Positions 11,818-23,361 are shown, counted from the stretch's first letter. The stretch: DNA of 64,000 nucleotides from Neoscytalidium dimidiatum (GCA_037367355.1 CM074698.1:682001-746000), one strand, 5' to 3'. Made by a program: numbers and translations. Notes: generated from the letters alone by a model not told the origin.

Positions 11818-12868
11818 TCACACCGATCCCAGCAGACCGAAGTACTTGTACTCGTTAATCTCATAGTACCTGCTATTCTCTTCGTTCGCCGTAACCCCAG
11901 CTGTATACGTCAAGTTACCATCCGCCTTGATCCGCTTGAACAGCTTCGAAGCCACTTCGACCTACAAGCTGTTATTCCCAACACTCAGATCATCGGTCAC
12001 GTCAACCACCGGGTTGGTGATATCCACTGGTGGCAGCATCCGCCCGTTCAGCCACACACGCACGATATTCACGATCGGTCCCAAATGGAGCAGCGCACCA
12101 AGACTGGCATTGCTGTAGGGGAAAGAAAATCGTGTCGAGTAGGCGCCAATGCCACCGATGCCGCTGAGGGTTGCGTCGAGAGTCTTTCATGGTGCGAGTG
12201 TTGCGTTGGCGTAAGTGTGCTCAGTCACGGCCATGTCCATGCTGAAGGTGTCGTTGATATAGTGCCAGTCTCAGCAAGGTTGAAGATCTTGCTCGTAGAC
12301 AGCGTTATTGAGGCGCAGCCGGCGATCTGCGCCAGGATGGAACTGCCATTGTACCGGAGACCGTTGATGGGCCCGGTGGTGGAATTGACGAAAGCTGAGT
12401 GTGTGGGGGAAAAGGCGGAAGTGTTGTTGTCTATCGCCGTGATTGCAATTTGGTTTGCAGCTAAGGTGATGGGAATGGAAATATGTGACGAGTTCGCGGA
12501 GTAGTGCAGAACCGGGGTGATGAAGCCAATCCAAGCGTTGAGGAGGTGGAGGGTCCCGGAGGCTTGAATAAAACTTCTGCAGTCTGAATTTTGCTTCCGT
12601 CATTATACAGGAAAATATAATCAATATTCTCCGTCCGACGCCAAAATATGTACCAGCCCGGCGTAGAGACAGGGAATGAGGCCCTAGGTGAGATCGGCGC
12701 TGCTTTAAGGGCGCCCAGAAGCTCACCTGCAGACGTGACCGTGTGGAAGTTCACGTCGTTTGACAGGGCCTCGTCCATCGATAGTAGGGAATTTATTGCC
12801 CGGATCGTCTTCCAACCATGAATATATTTGGCACTGCTGCGATCATCGCCCAGACAAGGAATATGCAA
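11818..12868 (-). pseudogene. GH106-like glycoside hydrolase C-terminal fragment, degraded
   Basis: Reading the minus strand gives a C-terminal segment like fungal GH106-type alpha-L-rhamnosidase proteins: ISPRASFPVSTPGWYIFWRR, NIDYIFLYNDGS, a NAWIGFITPVLHY strand, then SGIGGIGAYSTRF, LHLGPIVNIVRVWLNGRMLP and PVDITNPVVDVTDDL. It ends at TGA 11818-11820. Lesions are a frame change near 12572, another near 12240, an in-frame TGA at 12187-12189 where Trp is expected (AP-W-KTL), and a TAG at 11962-11964 where Gln is expected (NSL-Q-VEV). Only about 350 residues of a normally about 1000-residue enzyme remain. An antisense frame of 242 codons on the + strand (11776-12504) is a shadow of it. The gene is clearly dead. 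Confidence 0.8.
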
Positions 12869-13469
12869 TGATTGAGAGAGTACGGTAGCATATCTACATT
12901 ACCCTTCCGAGTGACAGCACAAACCAACTTGCGTTGTAAACTCACAATGACAAGGTACTTATGGCTCCCTATACGGTCGGATTTATTGTTTAAGCAGGAG
13001 GTATTTCTTTAGGCTCGTGTTCTTTCAAAACTGCCTCCCCTTCTGGTACTCTATTCCAGTGCTAATCTATTGTGACGGAACAACGAGTCCGTAGTGCCAG
13101 GACATTCAGCAGAAGGTGCAGCCAATAGCCAAATTTTTGAAATATGTACGAATAGTCTCCTACTCATTTTGACGGAATACCATTTGCGTATTCGTAAGGA
13201 ATACGTAAATGTATATATCTACGGTTAACTCTGCCAAGCTACAAAGCACCAGCAACTAGCGCGCGCAATATCTTCTGATGCGGGGATTTCAGGCTACTCT
13301 TGACTCTACATGGCTTGATGGCGCTTCTGGCTCAGCTCTCTGAAACTCGACAGTATCCGAGTTCACTCTAGACCTGGATGATCTTGAGTTCGAAATACCT
13401 GTTTTCCTCTACAGAGCGAGTACGTATACAATCTCCAAATTCACGACAACCAACAGTAACTATAATACT
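12869..13469. other. Spacer between two divergent pseudogenes
   Basis: About 600 bases with no supported gene. The missing upstream part of the GH106-like enzyme is not here. The segment would have been the shared upstream region of the two flanking dead genes. Confidence 0.5.
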
Positions 13470-14952
13470 CAAACATGTCCTTTCGTATGTTCTCACGGTT
13501 TCTTTGTTCGTTACCTTCGTGACTGCAGCACGAAATAAAAATAAATGCGAGAATGCGAGATATCTTTCGAAGCAAAGCGCCTTTGTCCTCACAGACATCA
13601 GCAATGAACCTGACGACCAAATGAGCTAAATCCGTTTTCTGGTGTACGCTAATGAAATGGAGATTAAAAGTATCGCTACTATCGCCTCCGCCTTCCTCTT
13701 AAATTCCACCGACGAGAGTACGATCCAAAACATAATTAGCGCGTACGGTAACGTTCCAAAGAACCTCAATGGCAATGTGCGAAGCATCGCCCCTTATCCG
13801 AGTGTGGGAGAACTCTTAACCAAAGTTTATAGAGTCCACTCGGTCTACGGTCTGGAGTCACTGAAATTCGATTCCAGCGTGGCTGCCCTCGCTCTAATTG
13901 ACGCGGTCGACAAGTCTAACAAGCCTCTTTGGGTGACAGCCTGGGGCGGGGTGGCAGTGTTGGCTGAGGCCCTTAACCGGGTCTCGAACACCAGAAGCGC
14001 CAACATCATAGTCGCCTTTGTCAAGAAGCTAGGTGTCTATTCCGTCTCCGATCTGGATGATGCGGGTTTTTGGATTCGAGAACATATCCCGGCATTATTC
14101 TATATTGTTTCCATCTATGCCTTCACCAACTTCAGCCAGGCAGCATGGAACGGTATTAGCGGCGAGGACTACAGGCACTTCGTTAAATGCGGGCCTGATA
14201 CTTCCTTAATCACCAACTACTGACTTTAGGAACATATTAGCGTTGGTGACTTTGGCGCTTATTACCCGAACTACTCGTATATTTTGGAGGGCGACACCCT
14301 TTCTTTCTTCCCCTGATCCAAAATGGGCTTGGTGATCCGGAACATCTAGAGTAGAGTAGTTGGAACGGTCGCTATAAGCTTATAGACTCCTCCGGCAGAC
14401 GCAAACCTTCGCCAATACTGCCAATTTTGTCTACAGAATAAGTGACTAAACTTACTATAGTAGCTTTGCATCGATCTGGCGCTGGAGGGAGCCATACTAA
14501 TATGACTTCGCTACACGTATGCAGTGGGTTGTCAACGGTAACTATGGGAAGAATAACCACCACTACGCTGGTATTGTTAATGGTACCTACGGTCCCTCAG
14601 CTCTCAATTTACCTATAAGTCCGGAGATTACCTTATACTCGACGCTTCTAAGTCTTGGGATCCGGACAACGATGGCCTCACGTTCGGTTGACTTACCTAC
14701 CGAGACGTGATGGCGGTTATAGATGGCAATCGTGCCAATATTTTCCCTGATGTGACTGTTACTAACTTAAATGAGCATAGAAGTGTTGTAAAGATCACTC
14801 TCCCAAGCCTTAGCCTTGTGAGTTTGTACGTCGCTGTACCCTCGGAGAAACTTACTAACTTCTTAGACAATGAACCTCATTCTCTCTGTAGAGGATACAA
14901 GAGCCTATATACCTTTAACAACGTACAGGTGTATCATTCTCACTCCAAGTGA
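13470..14952 (+). pseudogene. Sde182/DUF1593-like (nucleoside-hydrolase-like) pseudogene
   Basis: Reading + frames gives, in order, a signal-peptide-like hydrophobic stretch, then FVLTDISNEPDDQMS, then YANEMEIKSIATIAS, then LWVTAWGGVAVLAEAL, DDAGFWIREHIPALFYIVS and AAWNGISGEDYRHFVKCGPD, later YPNYSYILEGD, IWRWREPY and ILDASKSWDPDNDG. This order matches the cellulose-binding Sde182/DUF1593 proteins. Interruptions include TAA 13627-13629, TGA 14221-14223 and TAG 14227-14229, a frame change near 14313 in FFPLIQNGLGDPE, and TGA 14689-14691 where Trp is expected (FG-W-LTYRD). The two TGA codons fit TGG to TGA transitions. The longest surviving frame is 13642-14223 (193 codons). Not functional as it stands. 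Confidence 0.85.
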
Positions 14953-16099
14953 CTGTTTATCTGCCAGCAGGATCAACTGCTAATGTCAGTTGTCGCATAG
15001 TTGCTTTTCTCAATACCGTCATTATAGGATTATGTTCTCCTTCGGTCCGTAAGTAGAGACCAGGGGGCTCTTTATTGTCTTTATATTAAGATGTTCATAT
15101 ATATAAACATAATGGAGGTGGTTGATTCAAGACGACAGCCTCGACTATTTTCATAACTAAAGTTCGTTCGCTTACCCCTACTACTTGCTGTTGCTTGCTT
15201 TACTGCTACTAACGTACTACAAGCGTACGTCGATTCTTAGCAATTATGCAAGCTGACTGGGTACAATTTAGGTATCATGTCAGTTTAGATACTATCAACT
15301 TATCTGCAACAGTGTGCACCTCTTCTGCACTGACCAGCAATAGTAGTGTAAATTTCTCGCTCATGGTATTAGGTAGGTTCTGGGAAAACCGCAAAGCGTG
15401 AATTCCGATGCATCTGGTAATGCTTGATAAACAGAACGTTTAACAATAAATAATGATAGGTTAAAATAACCACATTGACTGAAAAATAACGGTGTTGGAC
15501 TAGCCCCCTTCTTCTTCTTCGAGATGTCTTCCCATGTCAATCTCTTTATCCAAAAAAAAAAAAAAAATTGGAGGTCGAAGGGTCGAGAGCGGTATCTGTC
15601 TTGACCTTTTTGAGTTGAACATGATGAACCGAAGCTTGTGACATGCGCATAAGTGCATGGGAGAACTTCAATAGGCTTGTTGACGTCACTGCGGTCGCAC
15701 TTCCAAGGTGCAGCTTTTCTCGCACAATCACCTGCTGAAGCCTTGAGAAATACCCTAGCCGTTCGTGCATTGAAAGGCTCTCGTCACATCGTTTCCTTCA
15801 TCCCTCCGTCACAACACGCTTTCCACAGCAGCTAATTTGGAAGCTTCGCTTCAGGCGCTGGAAATATCTGCCATTCAAGATCTCTGCGCTTTTCCTGTCT
15901 GCCAGCCACTTCCGCATTGTCCTTAATAGAACAATAGCTTGTTGGAAATTTTCAACGTCCATTACAACGCGGTCAGCATTTATGAAAGGCTCATACAGTC
16001 ATCGCTAACCACTGTTACTTGTCTAGATTTTCTCTATCGAGACCATCGCGAGCGTGTTTCCCTACTTGCCTACACTACATCACAGCTTAGCGGATCCAT
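14953..16099. other. Intergenic with A-rich tract
   Basis: AT-leaning, no supported gene. A homopolymer run of A lies at about 15552-15566, followed by GGAGGTCGAAGGGTCGA. A related arrangement recurs near 29070. The last few hundred bases are the upstream region of family member 4. Confidence 0.45.
15552..15588. repeat. A-run plus GGAGG-TCGAAGG-TCGA flank, copy 1
   Basis: A run of about 15 A is followed by a GGAGG...TCGAAGGGTCGA block. A similar block follows a 14-A run near 29070-29108. On the minus strand it reads as a short block ending in a T-run. Confidence 0.35.
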
Positions 16100-17194
16100 A
16101 TGTCCCTCCATACGATGGAGTTTACGATCAGTGCAAGTCATACGAATGTGTGCAATGACGAGGTCCAAGTTTTTGACACATATCGCAGCGCACACATCTC
16201 TGAGGTGTCTGCGACAGTCAGCCCACCCGTTCCAGCTGAGCCGCCTCCGTCTAAGCCAAAGCCAAGCGCTGTTTCTGTCGCAGCATCGAAGATCCCCAGG
16301 CCCAAAGAAACTTGTGCGAATCCATCTCCATGGCGACAGCCCGCATCCTCGCCGACGCAAAGCCCCACGCCACCGCCATACCTTGTCCCGCACCACGACG
16401 GTTGCCAAGAAGATCTTAACGAAGGCTCGAAGCCCCAGCGCCACACCAGCAGCGGCTGGCAGCTCGTCGGACCACGCGGCCGCGCCCTACGCCTCCACCC
16501 TCCCGCGCCTTCTCCTCCCCCACGCGCCAGCCCGTCTCCGCTGCGGCGCCCGCACCCGCACAGCCAGCGCCAGGCGCGCCGCTCGCCCCTGCCCGTCGGC
16601 ACGTCGCACCGGCCGGTCTTCGACCTCGACGCCGCCGCGATCCGCTTCGGGCAGATCGTGCACGCCGACTGGATCGAGGAGCTCGAGTGGACGGACCGCC
16701 CCGTCGTCGTCGTCGGCGTCAACGCGCGCGACGCCCGCGTGCGCGTCTGGACCGTCGTGTCGTACAGCGAGGCCGGCGGGCTCGAGGCCAAGTACAGCAA
16801 CGAGTACTACGCGGCCCATCCGCTGCGCGAGCGGTACATGCGGAACTCCGTGCTGATCGAGGATGGGAGGACGAGGTGCCGTGCCGGCACGCCGAGCGTG
16901 CGGCTGGGCGGCATGCAGCTGGACAAGACGTCGTATGTCGATGTTTTTCAGGTCAAGGAGTTGCCGCTTGCGAGGGTTTGCGCGCATGCGGTTGGGCATG
17001 AGCTGATGGTGGCGGGATTCGAGGTGGGGCAGATGTTGAAGTTGAGGAGGCATGCGCTGAAGCAGGGGAATAGTGTCGTGCCGTCTGTTGAGGACGGGAG
17101 GCTGGACAAGTATGATGGCGTGTGGGAGGGGTTCAATGAGTACATGGAGGAGTCTTGCACTAACTCCCAGCTTCAAGTTCAGCTAGGCTCTTGA
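16100..17194 (+). CDS. Family member 4: divergent RPVVVV-type domain protein
   Basis: The frame encodes 364 residues from the ATG at 16100. The N-terminal half is Pro/Ser/Arg-rich and low in complexity (PPVPAEPPPSKPKPS, then Arg/His-rich). The family domain (about 183-310) is recognisable but diverged: FGQIVHADW, LEWTDRPVVVVGV, a strand ending VVSY, a conserved KYSN, then NSVLIEDG, PSVRLGG and KTSYVDVF. A C-terminal helical tail follows. The HP of other members is RP here. GC content is very high between about 16420 and 16870, exactly over the end of the tail and the start of the domain, compared with the flanks. The start is the first in-frame ATG, but an upstream exon is possible because several paralogues have one. 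Function unknown. Confidence 0.7.
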   Translation: MSLHTMEFTISASHTNVCNDEVQVFDTYRSAHISEVSATVSPPVPAEPPPSKPKPSAVSVAASKIPRPKETCANPSPWRQPASSPTQSPTPPPYLVPHHDGCQEDLNEGSKPQRHTSSGWQLVGPRGRALRLHPPAPSPPPRASPSPLRRPHPHSQRQARRSPLPVGTSHRPVFDLDAAAIRFGQIVHADWIEELEWTDRPVVVVGVNARDARVRVWTVVSYSEAGGLEAKYSNEYYAAHPLRERYMRNSVLIEDGRTRCRAGTPSVRLGGMQLDKTSYVDVFQVKELPLARVCAHAVGHELMVAGFEVGQMLKLRRHALKQGNSVVPSVEDGRLDKYDGVWEGFNEYMEESCTNSQLQVQLGS

Positions 17195-18329
17195 GGCTAT
17201 GACATTACGCAGGGCTACCGGTGCGATTAAGACAGTCAAGAGAGGACGATAGGGCATGGACCGTATTCGTCCATCACAAGAGCTGATATAAACAGAGTAC
17301 CTTGGACATGAGCATCGCTAATCTTGGTCTTTGTTCACACTCCACTGAGTACTAGATAGCGAAAGCGCTTTGGTGTACTGTCAATACGGATTTTGGGCTT
17401 CAGGAGTATGCCGTAGATACGCAATGGGACACTTGAATAGACAATAACCGTAAGGGATCTCGATTGATGGGGTCCATTTTTTCGAAGATCCAAGGGTCGC
17501 TAACCAAGCATACAGCATTCGGCACGTCCGTGTTAGAGGCTGATTGCGAGAACACTGACAGAAGCAACGGGCAAAAGAGACGATGTCAGGCGCTTAGGCT
17601 GGGACGAAGCTTTTTTAGACACAAGGCAGCTCTACTGTGGCATGTATTTGAAGCCGGGGTGATAGGAAGATAGTCTCCCAAGTCCTTCTAATGCACCAGA
17701 GGTCTATCAGTTCTCTTCAATGCTTAGAAAACGGGAAAATGGCACGAAAAATATCTAGAAACTTCCTCTACTTCTCTTTCCAGTTGAGTGAAATGTCAAG
17801 AGCGTCAAAACCTTGCTCTAGCTCTGTTCATGGCGATATGGCTAAGTGAACAAGAGGCAGAACATGGCGTCGTAGCGGCTAGCGTCATAATGCAGCAAAC
17901 ATACAATATTATCTGGAATGATACATCCAGGAATAGCAATTAACATTCACCGAACCAGATCATGCGCGTGTAACCATTTCTGACTGTCCGTGTGGTAGGC
18001 AGGCCGGCAGCTTTTAAATGCCCTATTCAGCCCCGCTCTTTTTCTCTTCCTCCTTCCCACAATCGAGCTGGAACACTCAATCTTGCTGCACTAAACCGTA
18101 CTCTCCTTTGATCACAATCAATCGCTGCACACTAGCAATTGCAATCTCCTTTCCACCTTGGATCCCTTATCGCGCTACAAGCATCCCGCTTTCAGCTGCA
18201 CTTCGCCGACCAAGCACTTACCTGTAAGCTCTACCATGCGCGCAGATTGTTGTTTTGTTTATACTAAAGCGCCGATATAATATTCAGATCGTCACTCGTA
18301 TTAGCAAACTTGTTTGATCCATCGCAGCG
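17195..18329. other. Intergenic, upstream of member 5
   Basis: No supported gene. The frame 17464-17673 (69 codons) lacks any domain. The last 300 bases include a pyrimidine-rich stretch (about 18030-18080) typical of a fungal promoter or leader. Confidence 0.45.
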
Positions 18330-19894
18330 ATGTCGAACAACGCGAATGCTGGTAGCGGCAACCCTGCCCAACAGCCCGATCGGCAGCAAGCTCAGCAGCA
18401 ATCCCAGCGGCAAGCCCAGCAGCAAGCCCAGCATCATGGTCATCAGCAGTTTATACAGCACCAGCCTACGCATATAAGCAACCCGTAAATACCCCAATCT
18501 TCATCTACAAATATAACTCAGTCTATAACTTATTAAATCTTAGCATGCACGGTGGACACCCTTTCCCTCCCCCCGGGCACTATCGCCGCCCAAGCTCCCC
18601 GGCGAACCTCTTCAACCAGCACTACACTGGCATCCGTAGCGGTTCACAGCTCAGGTATGGAGAGGCCCGCGGCACTTACGAGCAGCAAGGTGGGATGAAT
18701 CCGCCCGGCATGGCATACGGCGGCGGCTATCACCCGCAGCCAACATACGGTCCTCCGCATCAATTCAATCAGCCCACTGTTGCTGTTTCCGCTCCCCCCG
18801 CTGGTCCCGTCGCACCCATCACCCAGCCGCCCGCCGCTCCAAGCAGCTATATGCAGCAGTATGCTGCAAGTGTGGGAGTCTATCCAGCGGGCCAGCAGGG
18901 CCATGGCCAGGGCTTGCAGCAAAGCGGATACGCTCCTCCTGTTGGTCAGCCCGTGCCTTACAGCCAGGTCCGCGTCCAGCAGACGGGCTACCAGCCCACG
19001 CCCGCCCAGCAGCCTGGCCGCCCTCGTGGAGGCAACGCGCCGCCCACCGCCCCTCGCGCGCCCGCCGCCATGGCCGCACAGGCCGTCTTCAGCGAAGACG
19101 ACTTCCCGACCCTGGGCAGTCACCCCTCCGCCAGCAGCACCGGTCAGACTGAGCCTCCCGCACAGACACGCGGCGGACGGCCCAAGTACAAGCCTCTCGC
19201 CGGCCTGGACTACTCCAGCGCCGCTCCCGCCGCCCAGCGCGCTCCGGCTCCGCCACCATCCGCCCCCGGCCAGCCCGGGTCCTTGCCGCCGCCGCGCCGC
19301 CGCCGCAACCAGCAGTTCCGCCTGGATATCGGCGACTGCTACCGCGGGAAGGTCATCTTCATCGACAGGCTTGAGAACATGGACTTCTCCGACCACCCGG
19401 CCATCGTGCGCGCCGTCGACCGCGCGTCGGGGACGCTGACCTTCTACAAGCTGTCGTCGTTCAAGAAGATCGGCGGGTTCGGGAACAAGTACGGCATGTA
19501 CAAGAACCAGTCGCAGAAGCAGTGGCACGAGAAGCAGTGGCTCCTGGTCCACGACGGCGTCACGCCGGCGCACTGCCAGCCCGTGCTCCATCTCGCGAAC
19601 GGGGAGAGGATGGCCGAGGTGGGGAGCTACGTCGACATTCATGGGGACGCGCGCCTGGGGATCGACTACTTCAGCAAGTATTCCCGGAAGATGAGCTTCC
19701 CGGAGATCTATTTCCCGCAGGAGGAGATGGATCGCCTGGAGGCGTATGCGCAATGGTACCTGGAGGAGGACGCCAAGATGCGCAGGAGTATGGAGGAGGG
19801 GAGGAGGAACCGCGGGCTGCCCCAGGGCGACGCGGCTGGCGACGAGGAGGACGAGGATCCGGACTTCAACCCGGTCTACCCGGGCGCGGCCTGA
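18330..19894 (+). CDS. Family member 5: Gln-rich HPAI-domain protein with DFPTLG motif
   Basis: Two exons, 18330-18484 and 18544-19894, with a 59-nt intron (GTAAAT donor, CTTAG acceptor, phase 2), encode 501 residues. Exon 1 is strongly Gln-rich (QQAQQQSQRQAQQQAQ). A Gly/Pro/Tyr/Gln prion-like region runs to about 230 and contains FSEDDFPTLG near residue 233. The C-terminal domain (about 315-440) shows YRGKVIFIDRL, FSDHPAIVRAVD, a strand with KLSSF, a KYG block, KQWLLVHDG, QPVLHLANGERM and GSYVDIHG. It ends with an acidic EDEDPDF tail. The spliced start is preferred over the ATG at 18545 because exon 1 is open, in frame and compositionally continuous. Likely an RNP or scaffold-type protein by composition; activity unknown. 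Confidence 0.82.
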
Positions 19895-20385
19895 GCGGGG
19901 TTGGAGACGGAGGTTCGTAGGATGGGAAGATGGGGGGAGGGAGGCTTCTGGAGATTTGAACGGGGCAAAATTGGTGTTCGTGAGATGGAGATCCTTTCTG
20001 GCTTGGCTTTATGATAGTTGTTCGCGTTCTCTGCGGGCTATAGGACATTTTGCAAGCGCACAGGATTTTCGGTGCTCTGTCTCCGCATATTCTCGTGCAT
20101 GCTTGAAGCAATTGGCGGTACTGCTGCTAATCAGCTTGATTTGGCGTCTCGAAAGTGACAAAGTAGTCTCCCGCATTCTCGGTTACCGTGCTAGAGTGGC
20201 AGTGATTGGAGTGCGCCTGCAAATCTGCCCTCTGTAATCACGTGCGTCTTGCGCTTCTAGTCGTTGTCTAACACATAGCCGTGTCTCACCCAACCCGCGC
20301 TATATCTTCATCATCTCCGTCTTGCAAGCTCTTCTGAACCCGAATTTCGCTACACCAAGCCCACCACCGCAAGATCTTCAGCCTC
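19895..20385. other. Intergenic between members 5 and 6
   Basis: About 490 bases holding the 3' end of member 5 and promoter of member 6. No gene seen. Confidence 0.5.
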
Positions 20386-21507
20386 ATGGCCCCACGAGCC
20401 GCACTGTGCGAAATTGACGCAAACGTCCGCCATGGCGCCATGCATGGTAAGTGGTGCAAGTAATCTTATGCATGTCCTTCATTTTAACCATCAAAGTAAC
20501 AAGGCGTCCCTTACACGACCCATTTCGACCTGCGACCGAAGCCGGCGGAAACGCAAGATGTCAAAATCAAGTCGCCCTCGAGCACCGACGCACAACCTGT
20601 GACGCTTCTAGCCCCCGCTGAGGCGCTCCCACAAAAGCCGCAGTGGATGAAAAACGTATCTCTACCTTCATTTGAGGCTGCGAGACTGGCACACCCCATC
20701 ACCCGTCCACCGCCAGGCCTGACGGCATACGAGAAATTCCGCAAGCCCATTCCGATCTCCATGCACCATAAGTTCGATCAGTCCAAGTTTGAGAAAGCCT
20801 ACTACGGAAACCCTACACATGGACCTTTTTCCACCGTCAGAACTTCCCATCCACAAGACATCTGGTGTACCCCCAGCGGTGTCCCACCCTCCCCCTCTGC
20901 CGTCGGTGGTCCCGTTATCCGCCGCGCATCCAGCAACCCCGACACGCCCTTCAGCAACCAGCAACGACCAGCCATCACCGCCGCTCTCCCTCCACGCCCC
21001 TCCACGATCCCGCCGCCCGCCCTCCCGCCTGCCCTTCCCCCCACCGAAGACTGCCTCTCCCCCCACGACATCACCATCGGCCTGATCGCGCACATCCCGT
21101 GGGACGGCACCAGCTGGTCGGGCCACCCGGCGCTCATCCTCTCCGTCGACGCCGCCGCCGCCGGCACCGTCGGCCTGCTGCACTGCACGTCCTTCCGCGA
21201 GCAGTCCATCCACGCCAAGGTGTCCACCTTCGGCACGGAGCGCCAGAAGCTCGCGTTCCTGAAGCGCTACGTGCTGATCGACGACGACGCGACGGCGCCG
21301 CACACGCAGCCCGTGCTGCATCTGGAGGAGGGCGCGCCCGCGCTGGGCAAGACGACGTACGTGGACATGCGGGCGGAGACGTACGAGCGGGTGCACTTTT
21401 CGCGGCTGCGGAGGATCAAGGTCGGGGGCAGGTTCGCGATGCCGAGGGTGAGGAGGGCGGAGGTGGAGGCGTTGAAGTGGGATTTTGTTGGGGGGAAGTT
21501 TCTTTGA
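20386..21507 (+). CDS. Family member 6: HPALIL-domain protein with PPPGL motif
   Basis: Two exons, 20386-20446 and 20504-21507, with a 57-nt intron (GTAAGT donor, AACAAG acceptor, phase 1), encode 354 residues. The 3' frame alone has no ATG near its start, so the first exon (MAPRAALCEIDANVRHGAMH) is required. The tail contains RPPPGLTAYEKF near residues 87-98. PPG followed by a hydrophobic residue is the ligand type of GYF domains. A Pro-rich linker follows. The domain (about 208-330) reads TIGLIAHIPW, W-SGHPALILSVD, a strand ending CTSF, KRYVLIDDD, QPVLHLEEG and KTTYVDM, one of the best matches to the family consensus. GC rises sharply over the domain. Function unknown. Confidence 0.8.
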
Positions 21508-22644
21508 TTTTTTGGGGGGAGGGGAGGGCCGCGTGTTGGAGGGCGAGTTGCTGCTGTTGCTTGTGCTTCTTTTAATTTTTTTTCTTTTCGTTTCTTCCAT
21601 TGAAGGCATTGTGGCTGTGGTTTTGGAGCATGTTATTTGGATAATTCTGGACTGGATGTCTGTATGGGGTGCGAATCCATGAGAGGGGTTCAGCAGAGGG
21701 GTTCAATTGGCATTGTGCGAAATGAGACTTCAATGGAGAAAGGATATTAGCTTCACAATCTTTGGTTATTGAACTTAAGCTGAAATAGCACCTAGGGCTC
21801 ACGCTCCCACACGCTATTCAGTGTGTATGCTAGCAACTTTAAGCACTTCTTCGGAGTGTTGAGACGGTAACGAGTTCTGTATCCCGTGCTTTTTCTCTCC
21901 TGAGGAGGAACTCACGTGGTTAGTATTTCAAGCAATGATTTTGTGCATTCCTGGGGTTACCAAACAAGAACAGTTGTGTACGGGGGCCTATCCCGTAGTT
22001 CAATCTTTCTTGGAACACTATAGTTAATAGCAGTGAGTCTGTTGATTTGGCGTTGAGGGGGGACAGGCACAGGCTGCAGGTCAAGAAGTAGGTAGATACG
22101 GCCAAGTCATAGCCGGGATCTAGCTAAGGTTTTAAGTAGCTGGAGCTAGATGTACTGAAACAATGCGGAAGACTGGTGTATTGTAGCACCTAGAGAAAAC
22201 TAATACTCCGACTGAAATGGTGCATTCAAGTCCCCAAAAGGGAAATGGGGATTCATGAGACGAATGCTAGTGAATCTCACGCAAATGGGACAACAATGTG
22301 TCCGTATTGGAGCAATACATGTCAAATTCTGTATTCACTTATACCAAATGCTGAGGGCTAGTCAGCTAACCTCACGGTGCCGCACTTGTCCGGAGGGATG
22401 CACCTTCCAGTTAGGAAAGAGCAACACGCCGCCCTTGGTCACTGAGCTCTGCTCCTTCCACATCGAAATTAATGGCATTGGTGCCTGCAGGAAACAGACG
22501 ACGCTAGCCGTTATAGTGCCGCCCTTGCGAACGAGTCTTTGACTGTCATATTTAAGTCTTCGATGCCTCTCTCGGACTCATTTCCCTTTCCTCTTCGGCC
22601 ACACACTCATCCTCAACCCCATCACATCCACCAGGCCATTCATC
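21508..22644. other. Intergenic between members 6 and 7
   Basis: No supported gene; only short frames in both strands. The terminal 80 bases before 22645 are pyrimidine-rich, as expected for a fungal promoter or leader. Confidence 0.5.
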
Positions 22645-23361
22645 ATGACAACACCCACTACATCCAGTAAGCTGAAGCCACTCCATTTCGCTTGAACAAC
22701 ATAATGCCTGATAGATCTTCCTCCTTGGCGCCTGCCTGCCGTCCGCCGCCCCACTCCCGAGCGTTTTCGAGTCCGCGACCCAGTCGCGGACGCAGTCGTC
22801 ACCCCAAGAGGTCAACGGCTGCTCTCAGGCCAGTTTTACTGGCACACCGACGAGACTCGCGACCCGTTTCGCCACCCAGTCCTCATCCTCCGACAGCACA
22901 GCCGCTCGAAGGCTCTGGCCCTTGTCATGAACTCGTTCGGCGGCAGAGACACCCCGGACAACAAGTTCGCCTACACCATGGACCCTGCACCCACAGAGCT
23001 GTTCTACGTGCCCATCAAGACGCGTATCCAGCAGGAGCAATACGACTCCCGCCCCCTTCTCCATTTCTATGGAAGTCGTGCCGTCACCCAGAGACTGGTC
23101 TGGCTCAACTTGAGCAGGATCGTGGAGATTGACCCCGGCGCGCTTGAGCCGTACAGGCAACACGGCTGCCGTCTTCGAGATGACAGCTTAGTGGACTTGC
23201 TGGAGTACATGCAGTGGCTTATTGATGCCAACATACACCCGGCATTCAACCCTTTCAAAGACTCACTGAGTGTTCGTAAGGAACACCTCAAGATGATACT
23301 CGAGGACTCACCAGAGGAGTGTGAGAATGAAGAGTGGCCTACAGAGCTTAGTTATTCCTAG
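22645..23361 (+). CDS. Family member 7: short HPVLIL-domain protein
   Basis: Two exons, 22645-22666 and 22715-23361, with a 48-nt intron (GTAAGC donor, GATAG acceptor, phase 1), encode 222 residues, the smallest apparently intact member. The tail is only about 40 residues (MTTPTTSN then an Arg/Pro-rich segment). The domain (about 42-165) shows SGQFYWHTDE, FRHPVLIL, a strand ending MNSFGG, a conserved NKF, then RPLLHFYG and a diverged last strand pair. A helical C-terminus follows with LLEYMQWL. The other frame (22692-23132) over the same DNA is a shadow. The phase-1 N-terminal intron is shared with members 6 and 8. Confidence 0.72.

Noticed and set aside
11776..12504. 242-codon + strand ORF
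   Set aside because: It is antisense to the GH106-like relic, whose minus-strand text gives clear protein motifs; the + frame has none.
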